Shown: piece by piece, positions 11,221 through 20,300 of the stretch
How the letters are laid out: each line of letters starts with the position of its first letter
How positions within the stretch are numbered: position 1 is the stretch's first letter
Source: Phycomyces nitens
Lineage: Eukaryota > Mucoromycota > Mucoromycetes > Mucorales > Phycomycetaceae
Length of the DNA: 64,000 bases
Direction of reading: 5' to 3'
Assembly (NCBI GenBank): GCA_022702545.1
Contig: JAHRBC010000006.1
Coordinates: forward strand, 2,976,001-3,040,000
Program-made: the position numbers and the translations under genes
The notes under the pieces: model-generated
The model's database searches: none
Seen by the model: the letters and a program-made list of their open reading frames with translations, nothing else
What the model was told of the DNA's origin: nothing

Positions 11221-14052
11221 CTAAAGAAGAACTTCTTTATATACAACATTTTTTGTGGTGGATACATTTTTTGGGACAGCCACACACACATTTGTTGGAT
11301 CTGTTGCCCTGGAGAGTGCAACGTACAGCTGACCATGAGAAAACACAGGATGCTCAAGGTAGACACCAACATGAGACAATGTCTGTCCTTGAGATTTGTT
11401 AATTGTCATGGCAAAGGCAGCCCGGACAGGAAATTGACGGCGTGAGAGCTTAAAGGGAAACTCGCCTTCATTAGTCGTCATATTGAATCTTGGGAGGAAG
11501 TAGTCAATTCCATTATTGCCTTGATCCAAACGTTTGATGCCAATGATGTTTGTTGTGAGTGTGGTTACAAATACTTTTGTGCCATTACATAGTCCAGCTT
11601 CTGGATCGACGTTGCGCATGATAAGAAGAGGCATACCAATTTTCAACTTGAGTATATGAGGTGGAATACCACTGCAAGTGAGGTAATTGAGGAACTCGAC
11701 TGGGTATCTGGCATTGTCTGCATCCGGATCATCAGAATCCATGACCGTGTCTAAAGAGCAATACTCTTTGGTGTCTCCAGGAAAGATCTCGATGGCAACA
11801 TCATTGATTTGGGTGATCATGTTGTTGGTTGGTGCAAGGATGGCATTGTGGCTGTAGTAGTGGGGCTGCTGGTTGATTGAGGAAATTTGAGGATACACCT
11901 TATTAATAAGGGTTCCATAGCTTTCCGAGTCAATACACCACTGTGGAGGGAGCTCAAGAGTGTGCTCATGTTCTCCGTCACCATTTCCAATAGCCAATAA
12001 CTTTGCAGCGAATTCAGCAGCAAGAGGACCACTTTGAGAAACTCTCATGTTCTGGATCAAACGGAACACTTTTACAAATCTCCAGAAAGTAGCTCTGTTT
12101 AAGCACTCTCCTACAACCTGAGATCGTGTGCCTTTCTTCACAACAGGCAAGATTTGACGAAAGTCTCCGCCAAACACAAACACTTTTCCACCAAACGGAA
12201 TTCTCTCATAGACAGGGTCTACTGCACCCATAATGTCCTGAAGGCATCTGTCAACAGCCTCAAAGCTGTGTTTGTTGCACATTACGGCTTCGTCCCAGAG
12301 AAAGAGTTTGGCTTTTTGTAGAAGCCTTGCGTGGGAAGATCCAAGTGATATACCACAGGAGGAGTCATGGTTTGCATCTAATGGTATCTTGAACCTGCTG
12401 TGTGCTGTCCTTCCACCGGGCAATAGGATTGCGGCAATTCCAGAAGTAGCGACAGGGAGAGCGATTTCATCCTTGGATTGTACATAGTTCAAAAGTGCTT
12501 TGAACAGCAACAATTTTCCTGTCCCGCCTGGCCCATCAACAAAGAACAGTCTGCTCTGGGGTTCACTTTCGAAAAGATTCAGGGATGCAACAATTTGATC
12601 GTAAGCGATCTTTTGCTCTGTGTTGAACATCCTCTGAACTACTTCAAGTGCCTGCCTTTCTTCTTCGGCGTCGTATCCTCTCTTTTCGGCCATTTCAAGT
12701 GCCTCAAGAATTGGAATATCTCCCATATCCGTAACAAATTCTTGCGGCATTGTTGGGTAATCCGAAAGGTTATGGCCAGTAACCTGGAGTCGAGACTGTA
12801 TGTCCCCAAGAGCCCTTTTTAAGATCAACTCTTTCTGTTCCTCACTCAAGTCCATTGTTGTAGTTGGAAGAGTATTTAGAATCTCGAAAAAGTAGTCATC
12901 AGCCATATCATCTTTGTACTTTTCCCAAAGAAGAGAAGGATCAGATGGAGAACAGTTGGTCAGAATGTATGTGAACAATGCACGAATTATTGAGGCCGAA
13001 GGGGAGAGTTGTCTGGCTTCATCCATGCACTTATCCCATTCATTGTCATCCGCCAAGAGCCCAAGAGCAAGAGCAGCTTGTTGGAAGGTTCCATACACAA
13101 TTCCATCTACGGTCTTGATACTCGAAAAACTTGTTGGTCCTCGTACTTTGAGCAGGAGCATCCGAAGACAAAACAACTCCATATTTGACGGACTGGCGGC
13201 ATATATCCGAGATACAACATCTTTAAATGGAGGTCTGCTCCTTGCCTTCCATTTTCTGCTGGCAGCCATCCAAGTGTAATACTTTGGTATTTCATTGTAC
13301 GCATATTGACGTGCATTTTCGTCGCAAGCACAGAGTTGGAAAAACGCCAAGAGCTTTGTTCCTTGAGAGAGAGAGTCGCGTGCAAGGCGAAGTTCTTCTG
13401 CAGACATGTCCTCCCGAAAATTGACGTATTGCTCATCAGGTAGATGGATACTGAGTCGTGATACCATTGGGTGGTGCATGTGAATAGGGACTGAAAATGT
13501 GCGCCACACAGCTTCACATGGGCCAATATATCGAGCATTCTGGTACTCAGTAATCTCATCAATAGCAACTGGTTGATCTCGATGTCCAGAATCAACAGCA
13601 GAATTCTCGTTTGAAATTTCTACTTGTGCACGATCAGAGCCTTTTGTAAGATACTTACACAGATACTTGATGGCACGGGTTGTGGAACAGATCTCAACAT
13701 TGATATGGGCATCATACTTGTGACAGAGGTATGGATTGTATGGGACAACATGTTGGTTTGTTACAACGAAATGTCCACGGCCAAAGATGTGAAACTGCCC
13801 ATTGTTTCTTCGTCTGTAAAGTGGATATCCACTTGAGCTTACCCTTGTCTCCTCGATGAATGCCTTTGGATAGCCCTTGGTACATATACCATTATGCATA
13901 CATGGAGCATCAGGCTTGGCAGTACCGCAAGGACCATGTGTCATACTATTGACTACTGTATTGTACAACTTTGGGTGGGTGATTGGGTCAGGGAGCTCTG
14001 CACAAACAAAGTTGTCAAACTCTACAGGCGTGCGAGGACGTTCATCTGGCAT
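11221..14052 (-). CDS. Helitron copy C, distal Rep and helicase part
   Basis: Frame of 943 codons whose ATG overlaps the TGA of the upstream frame (TGATG, 14054-14050). It starts inside the Rep domain just after the HUH motif, so it is the distal half of one transposase split by a 1-nt frameshift. It carries the two tyrosines (KYLCKYLTKG), Walker B LWDEAV, FGGDFRQILPV, TINKSQGQTL and YVALSRA. Walker A reads GPGGTGKL: the Ser/Thr that normally follows the lysine and helps hold Mg-ATP is Leu, so ATPase activity is doubtful. Whether this half is made by reinitiation at TGATG is unknown. Confidence 0.8.
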   Translation of the reverse strand: MPDERPRTPVEFDNFVCAELPDPITHPKLYNTVVNSMTHGPCGTAKPDAPCMHNGICTKGYPKAFIEETRVSSSGYPLYRRRNNGQFHIFGRGHFVVTNQHVVPYNPYLCHKYDAHINVEICSTTRAIKYLCKYLTKGSDRAQVEISNENSAVDSGHRDQPVAIDEITEYQNARYIGPCEAVWRTFSVPIHMHHPMVSRLSIHLPDEQYVNFREDMSAEELRLARDSLSQGTKLLAFFQLCACDENARQYAYNEIPKYYTWMAASRKWKARSRPPFKDVVSRIYAASPSNMELFCLRMLLLKVRGPTSFSSIKTVDGIVYGTFQQAALALGLLADDNEWDKCMDEARQLSPSASIIRALFTYILTNCSPSDPSLLWEKYKDDMADDYFFEILNTLPTTTMDLSEEQKELILKRALGDIQSRLQVTGHNLSDYPTMPQEFVTDMGDIPILEALEMAEKRGYDAEEERQALEVVQRMFNTEQKIAYDQIVASLNLFESEPQSRLFFVDGPGGTGKLLLFKALLNYVQSKDEIALPVATSGIAAILLPGGRTAHSRFKIPLDANHDSSCGISLGSSHARLLQKAKLFLWDEAVMCNKHSFEAVDRCLQDIMGAVDPVYERIPFGGKVFVFGGDFRQILPVVKKGTRSQVVGECLNRATFWRFVKVFRLIQNMRVSQSGPLAAEFAAKLLAIGNGDGEHEHTLELPPQWCIDSESYGTLINKVYPQISSINQQPHYYSHNAILAPTNNMITQINDVAIEIFPGDTKEYCSLDTVMDSDDPDADNARYPVEFLNYLTCSGIPPHILKLKIGMPLLIMRNVDPEAGLCNGTKVFVTTLTTNIIGIKRLDQGNNGIDYFLPRFNMTTNEGEFPFKLSRRQFPVRAAFAMTINKSQGQTLSHVGVYLEHPVFSHGQLYVALSRATDPTNVCVAVPKNVSTTKNVVYKEVLL

Positions 14053-15938
14053 CAGAATAAAAGAAGGTGGACATGGGGAAGGCCTCTCTTCTGAAACTCA
14101 ACTGTGCCAATGTAAGATGATACATCACCAAAGCATTTTGTATCAAGTATATGCTTTATCATCTCCTTCATCTTCAAGTTGAAAACACGGACGCAAATAT
14201 CCGGTCTGTCTTGGGCTTTTTGACCATTGAGCTCTCTTGTAATTTCCGGCCATTGAGGGTTACAGGTGAATGTAACAAAGAGTGTCGGTACTCCACAGGA
14301 TCTTATGATGGCAAGTCCATCTTGAAGCATTTGCTTCATATACCGAGGTCCTCCGGTAAAAGTTGATGGCAAGACTACTGCTTTTCCGATTTGCCGAGGG
14401 TCCTCTATATTATCACCAATGCCCTTGTACATCTCTGCTCTGAGACCATCTTGATTGAGTCGAAGGTACAAAAGTCGGCTTGTCTCTATGCGAACATAAT
14501 TGTCAACTATGTACTGTTGAAATAATCTGCCATAGTGATGTAGGTAGCTGCCATCACGGATCATCAGAAAATAACAACAATGCTCAAGGATGGTGATGCG
14601 TACTGGTTGGTTATTGAGGTTTGTGATGGAAGGGTTGGAGGGAACAGATTCAAGATTCATGTGCCATCCATCGTCTCCAAAAGGGAACATGAGGACATAA
14701 TGCAATGATATATATCCTGGATGCATTGAGCTAATGGATCGTAATCCAGTTGTACGATCACTTATTAACACATCATGTGGAGATGCATTACCATCAACGT
14801 TCTCTTCAATAACCATCGCCGCTACTTCAGGCGAGCTCTGTATGTCATAGCGACGTCCGGCATCTCTTGCTGCTCTTATTATTACTTGCAGGCTACCGAA
14901 TGGCTGGTTCCGAAACTGCTCAGCGACAGACATCAAGGATTGAGCATATGGATTTACATGCTGGATGACGGACTGGATTGTCTCTACAGTCAAATGATTT
15001 AATCCAGAGAAAAGCGATGTCTGTCTCGCAAGCTGCTCATTCGTATCACTGAAATAGATCTGTGAAAATCCAGCTGAGGTTCCATTTTGAGCTCGAAGTG
15101 CTCCAACATTATGGTACATTGTACCATTTACACGAAATGTTGATATGCCATTTCTTCCACTGGCCAAATTCTCGTCAACATTAGCCTTTATAGACACAAA
15201 AGCAAATGCATTGTTGAATGCTCTAATGTTGGTATGAAAATTCACACATTGCTCATTTCTTGCATCATGGTTGGTGACAAAATCCAAAAGCTCTTGTGGA
15301 GGTGCAATAGGTAATGGAAGTGTTATCTTTCCATTGGAGCAACACAATCCGAACCTCGGGTTTTGGATACTGCTTGATTTTAAGCACTCATCCACCCACA
15401 TGTGTGCATTGCAAAAGGGGCATCTGCTTTCCATACGTGGAAAAACATGTCTGCGATATAAGTTTCCTTCAGTTAAAGAAATGTTTGGTCCAATAATGTT
15501 CTCAGGGTTAAAAGGGATCATGCGAGCGACTCTATACTGTGAAATTGTTGGAGTAATCTCATTGGTTGTATTTCTTGTTTGCTCAGTATTGAAAGGACAT
15601 TCATGGTGGCTTGCTCTGGAATGAGTGTTTGAACCACAGCTTGGGCAATTACGACGTGCATTTCTTCTCGATCTTGGTACATTTTGAATATTAGAAAGAG
15701 TAGTATTCGATTCACTTTGTTCGTGATTAACAACATTAACTGAAGTATTGCTGGTATTGTTTGGACAATTACGATGATTAGAGCGTCTGTGTTCAAATGA
15801 GCCACAACTGGGGCAAGGTACAGTTTGGGGTTGTACATATGGAGAAATTGTATTCAGGGGACAATCACGGTGAGTTGTTCTCAGATGATTAGTAGATCCA
15901 CATCTGCATGAGCGCATTGAAGAAGTAGCTTGAGGCAT
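14052..15938 (-). CDS. Helitron copy C, N-terminal Rep part, frameshifted
   Basis: Frame of 628 codons ending in TGA immediately after GLPHVHLLLF, where other Helitrons continue in the same protein. Three CX2CX4HX7C modules follow one another at the N-terminus (starting CRCGS, CPSCGSFEH and CPSCGSNTH), against two in copies A, B and D. The CPFC...MW and CC element and the Helitron N-terminal domain with FVTFTCNPQWPEI follow. One lost base in the run TTCTTTTATT would explain the break. No N-terminal intron is needed, since the modules and the body share one exon. Confidence 0.8.
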   Translation of the reverse strand: MPQATSSMRSCRCGSTNHLRTTHRDCPLNTISPYVQPQTVPCPSCGSFEHRRSNHRNCPNNTSNTSVNVVNHEQSESNTTLSNIQNVPRSRRNARRNCPSCGSNTHSRASHHECPFNTEQTRNTTNEITPTISQYRVARMIPFNPENIIGPNISLTEGNLYRRHVFPRMESRCPFCNAHMWVDECLKSSSIQNPRFGLCCSNGKITLPLPIAPPQELLDFVTNHDARNEQCVNFHTNIRAFNNAFAFVSIKANVDENLASGRNGISTFRVNGTMYHNVGALRAQNGTSAGFSQIYFSDTNEQLARQTSLFSGLNHLTVETIQSVIQHVNPYAQSLMSVAEQFRNQPFGSLQVIIRAARDAGRRYDIQSSPEVAAMVIEENVDGNASPHDVLISDRTTGLRSISSMHPGYISLHYVLMFPFGDDGWHMNLESVPSNPSITNLNNQPVRITILEHCCYFLMIRDGSYLHHYGRLFQQYIVDNYVRIETSRLLYLRLNQDGLRAEMYKGIGDNIEDPRQIGKAVVLPSTFTGGPRYMKQMLQDGLAIIRSCGVPTLFVTFTCNPQWPEITRELNGQKAQDRPDICVRVFNLKMKEMIKHILDTKCFGDVSSYIGTVEFQKRGLPHVHLLLF

Positions 15939-16084
15939 TTCAAAAAAGTATTATCGAGTGATTGCGTTTGTTTTAGAATGTAAGTAACAGATAAAAAAAT
16001 TATATATCTCTCCCTGTGTTGTGTTGTGTTATACTATGTGACCTTTTTTTTATGGTGATGATGATAAGAATAAGATATTATACA

Positions 16085-16118
16085 GCACGTGATGAGTTAG
16101 GATGGGTTTATCACGTGA
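16085..16118 (-). promoter_or_regulatory. TCACGTGA sites in the 5' flank of copy C
   Basis: GCACGTGA at 16085-16092 and TCACGTGA at 16111-16118 lie about 150-180 bp before the transposase ATG. They differ by one central base from the TCACATGA motif of the other copies. CACGTG is the classic E-box bound by bHLH factors. The role is inferred. Confidence 0.35.
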
Positions 16119-16162
16119 CGGACTAATCTCATTCTATTTTAATAATATGATGATGATAGACC

Positions 16163-16194
16163 AGGAGCTTACGCTCCTTCCCCGCTTACGCGGG
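16163..16194 (-). repeat. Twin TTAC-loop hairpins, 3' end of the derivative
   Basis: AGGAGC-TTAC-GCTCCT (16163-16178) and CCCGC-TTAC-GCGGG (16181-16194) are both perfect stems. They match 4902-4933 almost base for base. Their position next to the CTGG end fits a Helitron 3' terminus. Confidence 0.7.
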
Positions 16195-16203
16195 CACCAC
16201 ACC

Positions 16204-16770
16204 GGTTGGGCTCAGTCGTTGACTTCGCAAGTAATACATTTACTGGTTTGGCTCAGTCGTAGACTTCGCATGTTATATGGTTCTACTTCTTTAGCTCAGT
16301 CGTAGACTTCGCAGTTTAAATATTTTTACTGGTTAAGCTCAGTCGCAGACTTCGCAGTTTAAATGTTTTGACCGGTTTGGCTCAGTCGTAGACTTCGCAT
16401 TTTATATGTTTCGACCGGTTTGGCTCAGTCGTAGACTTCGCAACTTATACATTTCTACTGGTTAGGCTCAGTTGTAGACTTTGCTACTTATACGTTTCTA
16501 CCGGTTTGGCTCAGTCGTAGACTTTGCAACTTATACGTTTCGACCGGTTTGGCTCAGTCGTAGACTTTGCATTTTATATGGTTCTACTGGTTTGGCTCAG
16601 TCGTAGACTTTGCATTTTATATGGTTCTACCGGTTTGGCTCAGTCGTAGACTTCACAACTTATACGTTTCGACCGGTTTGGCTCAGTCGTAGACTTCACT
16701 GATTACTAATTCATCGGTTTGGTTCAGTCGTTGACTTCACTGATTACTAATTTACTGGTTTGGTTGATTC
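16204..16770. repeat. Minisatellite of about 42 bp, 14 units
   Basis: Around fourteen units of the same family as 4943-5267, with core GGTTTGGCTCAGTCGTAGAC. The units grade from well conserved near the hairpins to degenerate at the 16770 side. Each unit has TGGCTCAGTCG or TAGCTCAGTCG, close to a tRNA A-box, and many have TTTCGACCGG, loosely like a B-box. Confidence 0.85.
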
Positions 16771-16832
16771 GTTGATTTTACTGGCAATTTGGGTTTTTTT
16801 TAAAAAAATGGGCCAAAAATAACTCTGATGAT

Positions 16833-16982
16833 AAGTCATGTGATTTATAAAGATGTCTGATTTTAAGAGAGGTTTTAAAGTGTATTTTTGTGTGTGGATG
16901 TATAAAAAGAAAAGAATTTGTAAAAAGAAAAAAAAATTGAAAGGAGAGAGGGGAGAAGAAAAAAACGTAAATCACATGACTT
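16833..16982 (-). promoter_or_regulatory. TCACATGA sites in the derivative
   Basis: AAGTCATGTGATTT at 16833-16846 and AAATCACATGACTT at 16969-16982 are inverted to each other. They are kept although no ORF remains, so the motif may be needed by the element itself and not only as a promoter. Confidence 0.35.
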
Positions 16983-17017
16983 CTAATTTTATAGAATTTT
17001 AAATATATAGAAGAAGA

Positions 17018-17080
17018 CGAGCTTCGCTCCCCCCCCCCTTTGGGGGGTCCCCCACACCCCTCCCTTCGGGGGGGCCCCTC
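17018..17080 (-). repeat. GC-rich hairpin cluster at the 3' end of copy D
   Basis: Three short stems follow each other: GAGC-TTC-GCTC, a C-run/TTT/G-run stem, and CCCTCCC-TTC-GGGGGGG. They hold the place that the TTAC twin hairpins hold in copy B, but their sequence is unrelated. A role as a Helitron 3' stop signal is inferred. Confidence 0.5.
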
Positions 17081-17301
17081 TCGGCCTATGTTTAAGAAAG
17101 AATATCTTCTTACTACCGGATGTTAGACTATACTACGTTTTACTGCATAGCTTTAATAACTAATTCCAGCAGTTTGGTTCAGTCGTAGACTTCACAACTA
17201 ATAGGTCTACTGGTATATATATTTAAGATAAAAAAGGCGATTGATAAGATAATTTTATTATTATATAGGTAGAGAAACAATAGAGCTAATAAGAAGTATG
17301 A

Positions 17302-20300
17302 TTACACAAATCGGAAAACTTCTTTGAATACAATGTTTTTTGTTTGACATGTTTGAGGGTGTATAGAACCTGCAGTTGGGATAGTGGGGCTTTCACTTGT
17401 ATCAATCATCACTCTAATAGAGTTCAAGTTACGCACCCGTGATAGAGCTACATACAGCTGGCCATGAGAGAACACTGGACATGGCAGGTATACACCAATC
17501 TTGTCTAATGTTTGACCCTGTGCTTTGTTGATCGTCATACTAAATGCTAGGCGAAGAGGGAACTGGGTCCGGTTGAATGGAATTATGCCCTTCAGTGCTT
17601 GATAGGCTTAGTTTAATCCTTGGGATAAAGGCATCTTTGCCTGCAAATGTTCCGTTCAGAATCTTCCCTTTGATGACATATCGATCAAGTGATTCGCAGA
17701 TTAAACGGGTTCCATTGCATAGTCCATTTGCCGGATCCAAATTTCTCAGAAGCATTACTGGACATCCAACCTTGAGCTTCAATTTATGAAGAGGAAGACT
17801 TGAGGACTCGAATGAATTGAGAAACTCAATGGGGTATGAAACCTGGTCTTCTTCTGATTGCCCTTCATCAATGCTGCGGTATTCAACCAATTGGCCAGGA
17901 AATGACTCCAAAAGAATATCATTTATCTTTCTGACATCTGAGTTCTTGGGAGTAAGAATTGCATGGCCAGCAAGAAACTCATTACTGGGATTAGCAGAGT
18001 GTAGGTCTGGGAAGATCGTACTTGTCAGATTGTAAAGATTGGAGCCTTTTTCTATCATCGACTCTGGGAGCTGAATGGTCTCAGCATCACCAAGTGTGGC
18101 CTCACGCCCTTCTCCAACCCGCAAAAGGTAATCTGCAAAATCTTGCAATTGGGTTGCCTGGTTTGGGTCAGTAGATTGAGCTACACGCATGTTTGTAGTC
18201 AAGCGGAGAGATTTGACATGTTGCCAGACAGGAGAATGGTTGATACATTGATCCACAATCTGACTTCTCGTTCCACCAGGAATCACAGGAAGTACTTGCC
18301 TAAAGTCTCCTCCAAAGACAATAAGCTTTCCACCGAAAGGAACTCGAGACAATTCTTGGTCTTCCAGCCGCATTATATCCCTGAACGTTCTGTCTACAGC
18401 TTCAAAGACATGACGGCTAACCATGGATGTCTCATCCCATACAATCAACTTTGCCATCTTCAGAAGTTTTCCAGCAGATGATCAGGGTGTAATTGAACAT
18501 GTTGACGTGGCATCAACTCTAAGTGGAATCTTAAAGCGTGAGTGGGCAGTTCTTCCACCATTCAGCAGCAACGCCGCAGTTCCACTTGATGCCACTGCAA
18601 GAGCTATCCCAGAGCTTCTTCTCGTCTTTGTCAGCAACGCATTAAAGACATATGTCTTCCCTGTTCCTCCAGGACCATCAACAAAAAACAACTTTGTGCT
18701 TCTTGGTTCTTCATCAAGTGCTTCAACAATTCTGTCATACACTTGTCTTTGACTACCATTGAATGGCATAGTGTCAGGATTGAGGTAACCTTGACTTTGG
18801 CGGCAAAGATCCAATTCTTCTAGTATGTTTTGGATATTTTCATCCACTTGTTCTTGCTGACTTGGCAGCACAAAGCCTTCATAGTCTTTGAGACTAAACC
18901 CATGTACTGACAGGTATCGTTCAATACCTAAGAGAGTCTGATTGTATGCGGCAAGTTTGTGCTCTTCAAGCTGCTCTTGGTCTCTTGTTTCAATGCCGTC
19001 CAGCTCTCTGTGAAGATAATCTTCTGACATTGCATCTCTGTGATTAATCCAAAGATTGTGCGAATCAGAAGGTTGACAGAAAACCAACAGTAGCGCAAAC
19101 AAACTTCTGAGTGAAGAAGGCAACTGGTATTGTGCTGCCTCTACCATACACTCATTCCATTCATTATCTGTTGCAAGGAGATCAAGCATTCTTGCTGCAG
19201 CTTGGTAGCTTCCCTGGTCTACACCATTGACAGTCCTGATGTCAGCGAAAGATGTTGCTCCAGGGACATTGAGAAGCAGAATGCGAAGATAATATCTATC
19301 AACATCTCTGGGGGAGACGGTGTAGATTCGCCCAATTATCTTCCCATGCTGTCTCTTTCGTGGTGTCCATATCTTTGATCCCCTGTTCCAGACAAAATGT
19401 TCGGGAAATTTGACATAATGTATATGTCTGGCTTCCGGGTGTTGAGCATTATATTCAAACCATGCTGTCAAGGTTGTTCTTGAATAATTGCTTGCAATGT
19501 TTTCAGGGTCACTGGTTTCTCTAAAATATACCAATTGTCCATCTTCAACATGGACAGCAAGTCTTTGGTGGGCAGGCGATTCTTGGTGAAGAGGGAATGA
19601 AAAGAGGCGCCAAGACGACTCTGAAGCAGATACATATCTACCATCAAGGAATTCTTGGATTTCATTCCGCACTTGAGGTTCAGCGTCTTCGATCACTGCT
19701 CTTGTTCGGTCATGGCCTTTGTATACGTATTTGTACAGATATTTAACTGAAGAAATTGTGGAACATATTTCAACATTAATATGAGCATCATACTTTGCAC
19801 AAAGATATGGATTATGTGGAATAATCCATTCATTGTTGAGTTCGAGTCTCCCTCTCTTCACTGTCTTTCCATCATCTCGTCTTCTGTACAAAGGATACCC
19901 TCTACTATCTTCTTCAGTAGATTCTCTTAGTTTGCGTGGGTAGCCCTTTGAACATTTGCCCTGTTTCATGCATTGCGCCCTGGGATTGAGCATTCCACAT
20001 GGTCCATGGACCATGTTTCTTGTCACAGTTTCATATGCTAACGGGAACTGATCTTCATCTGGAATCTCTGCAGAAACAATTGCATCGTACTCAGTTGGAT
20101 TGACTGGCTTATCTTCAGGTCTTAGAATCAATAGCATATGCGCATGAGGCAATCCACGTTTCTGAAACTCAATTACACTGATGTGTGCAACTACTCTTCC
20201 AAGTACATGCTTCTTCAACAAATCGTCCATAAGCTCCTTCATTTTCAGCCTGAAAACACGCGAGGTAAGATCAGGTCTATCATTTGACGATTGCCCCTCC

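Larger units (their letters stand above)
10841..16160 (-). mobile_element. Helitron copy C, a diverged family
   Basis: Minus-strand Helitron with a transposase clearly different from copies A and B. The 5' end is placed at 16160 (minus strand TCTATCATCATC), directly against the CTGG end of the derivative at 16161. The 3' end lies near 10841, next to a GC-rich stretch (10841-10885). The 335 bp between the stop (11221) and this stretch are AT-rich and hold one degenerate minisatellite unit near 11025-11065. The 3' edge is set only by the start of copy B-like flank. Confidence 0.65.
16161..17011 (-). mobile_element. Non-autonomous Helitron derivative of the A/B family
   Basis: About 850 bp with both ends of the A/B family but no transposase. 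The 5' part (about 17011-16815) matches the 5' flank of copies A and B, including two TCACATGA sites, and starts TCTATATATTT on the minus strand. It then goes straight into the minisatellite and ends in the twin TTAC hairpins and CTGG at 16161. This is the structure expected of an internal-deletion derivative moved by a complete copy such as B. Confidence 0.7.
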
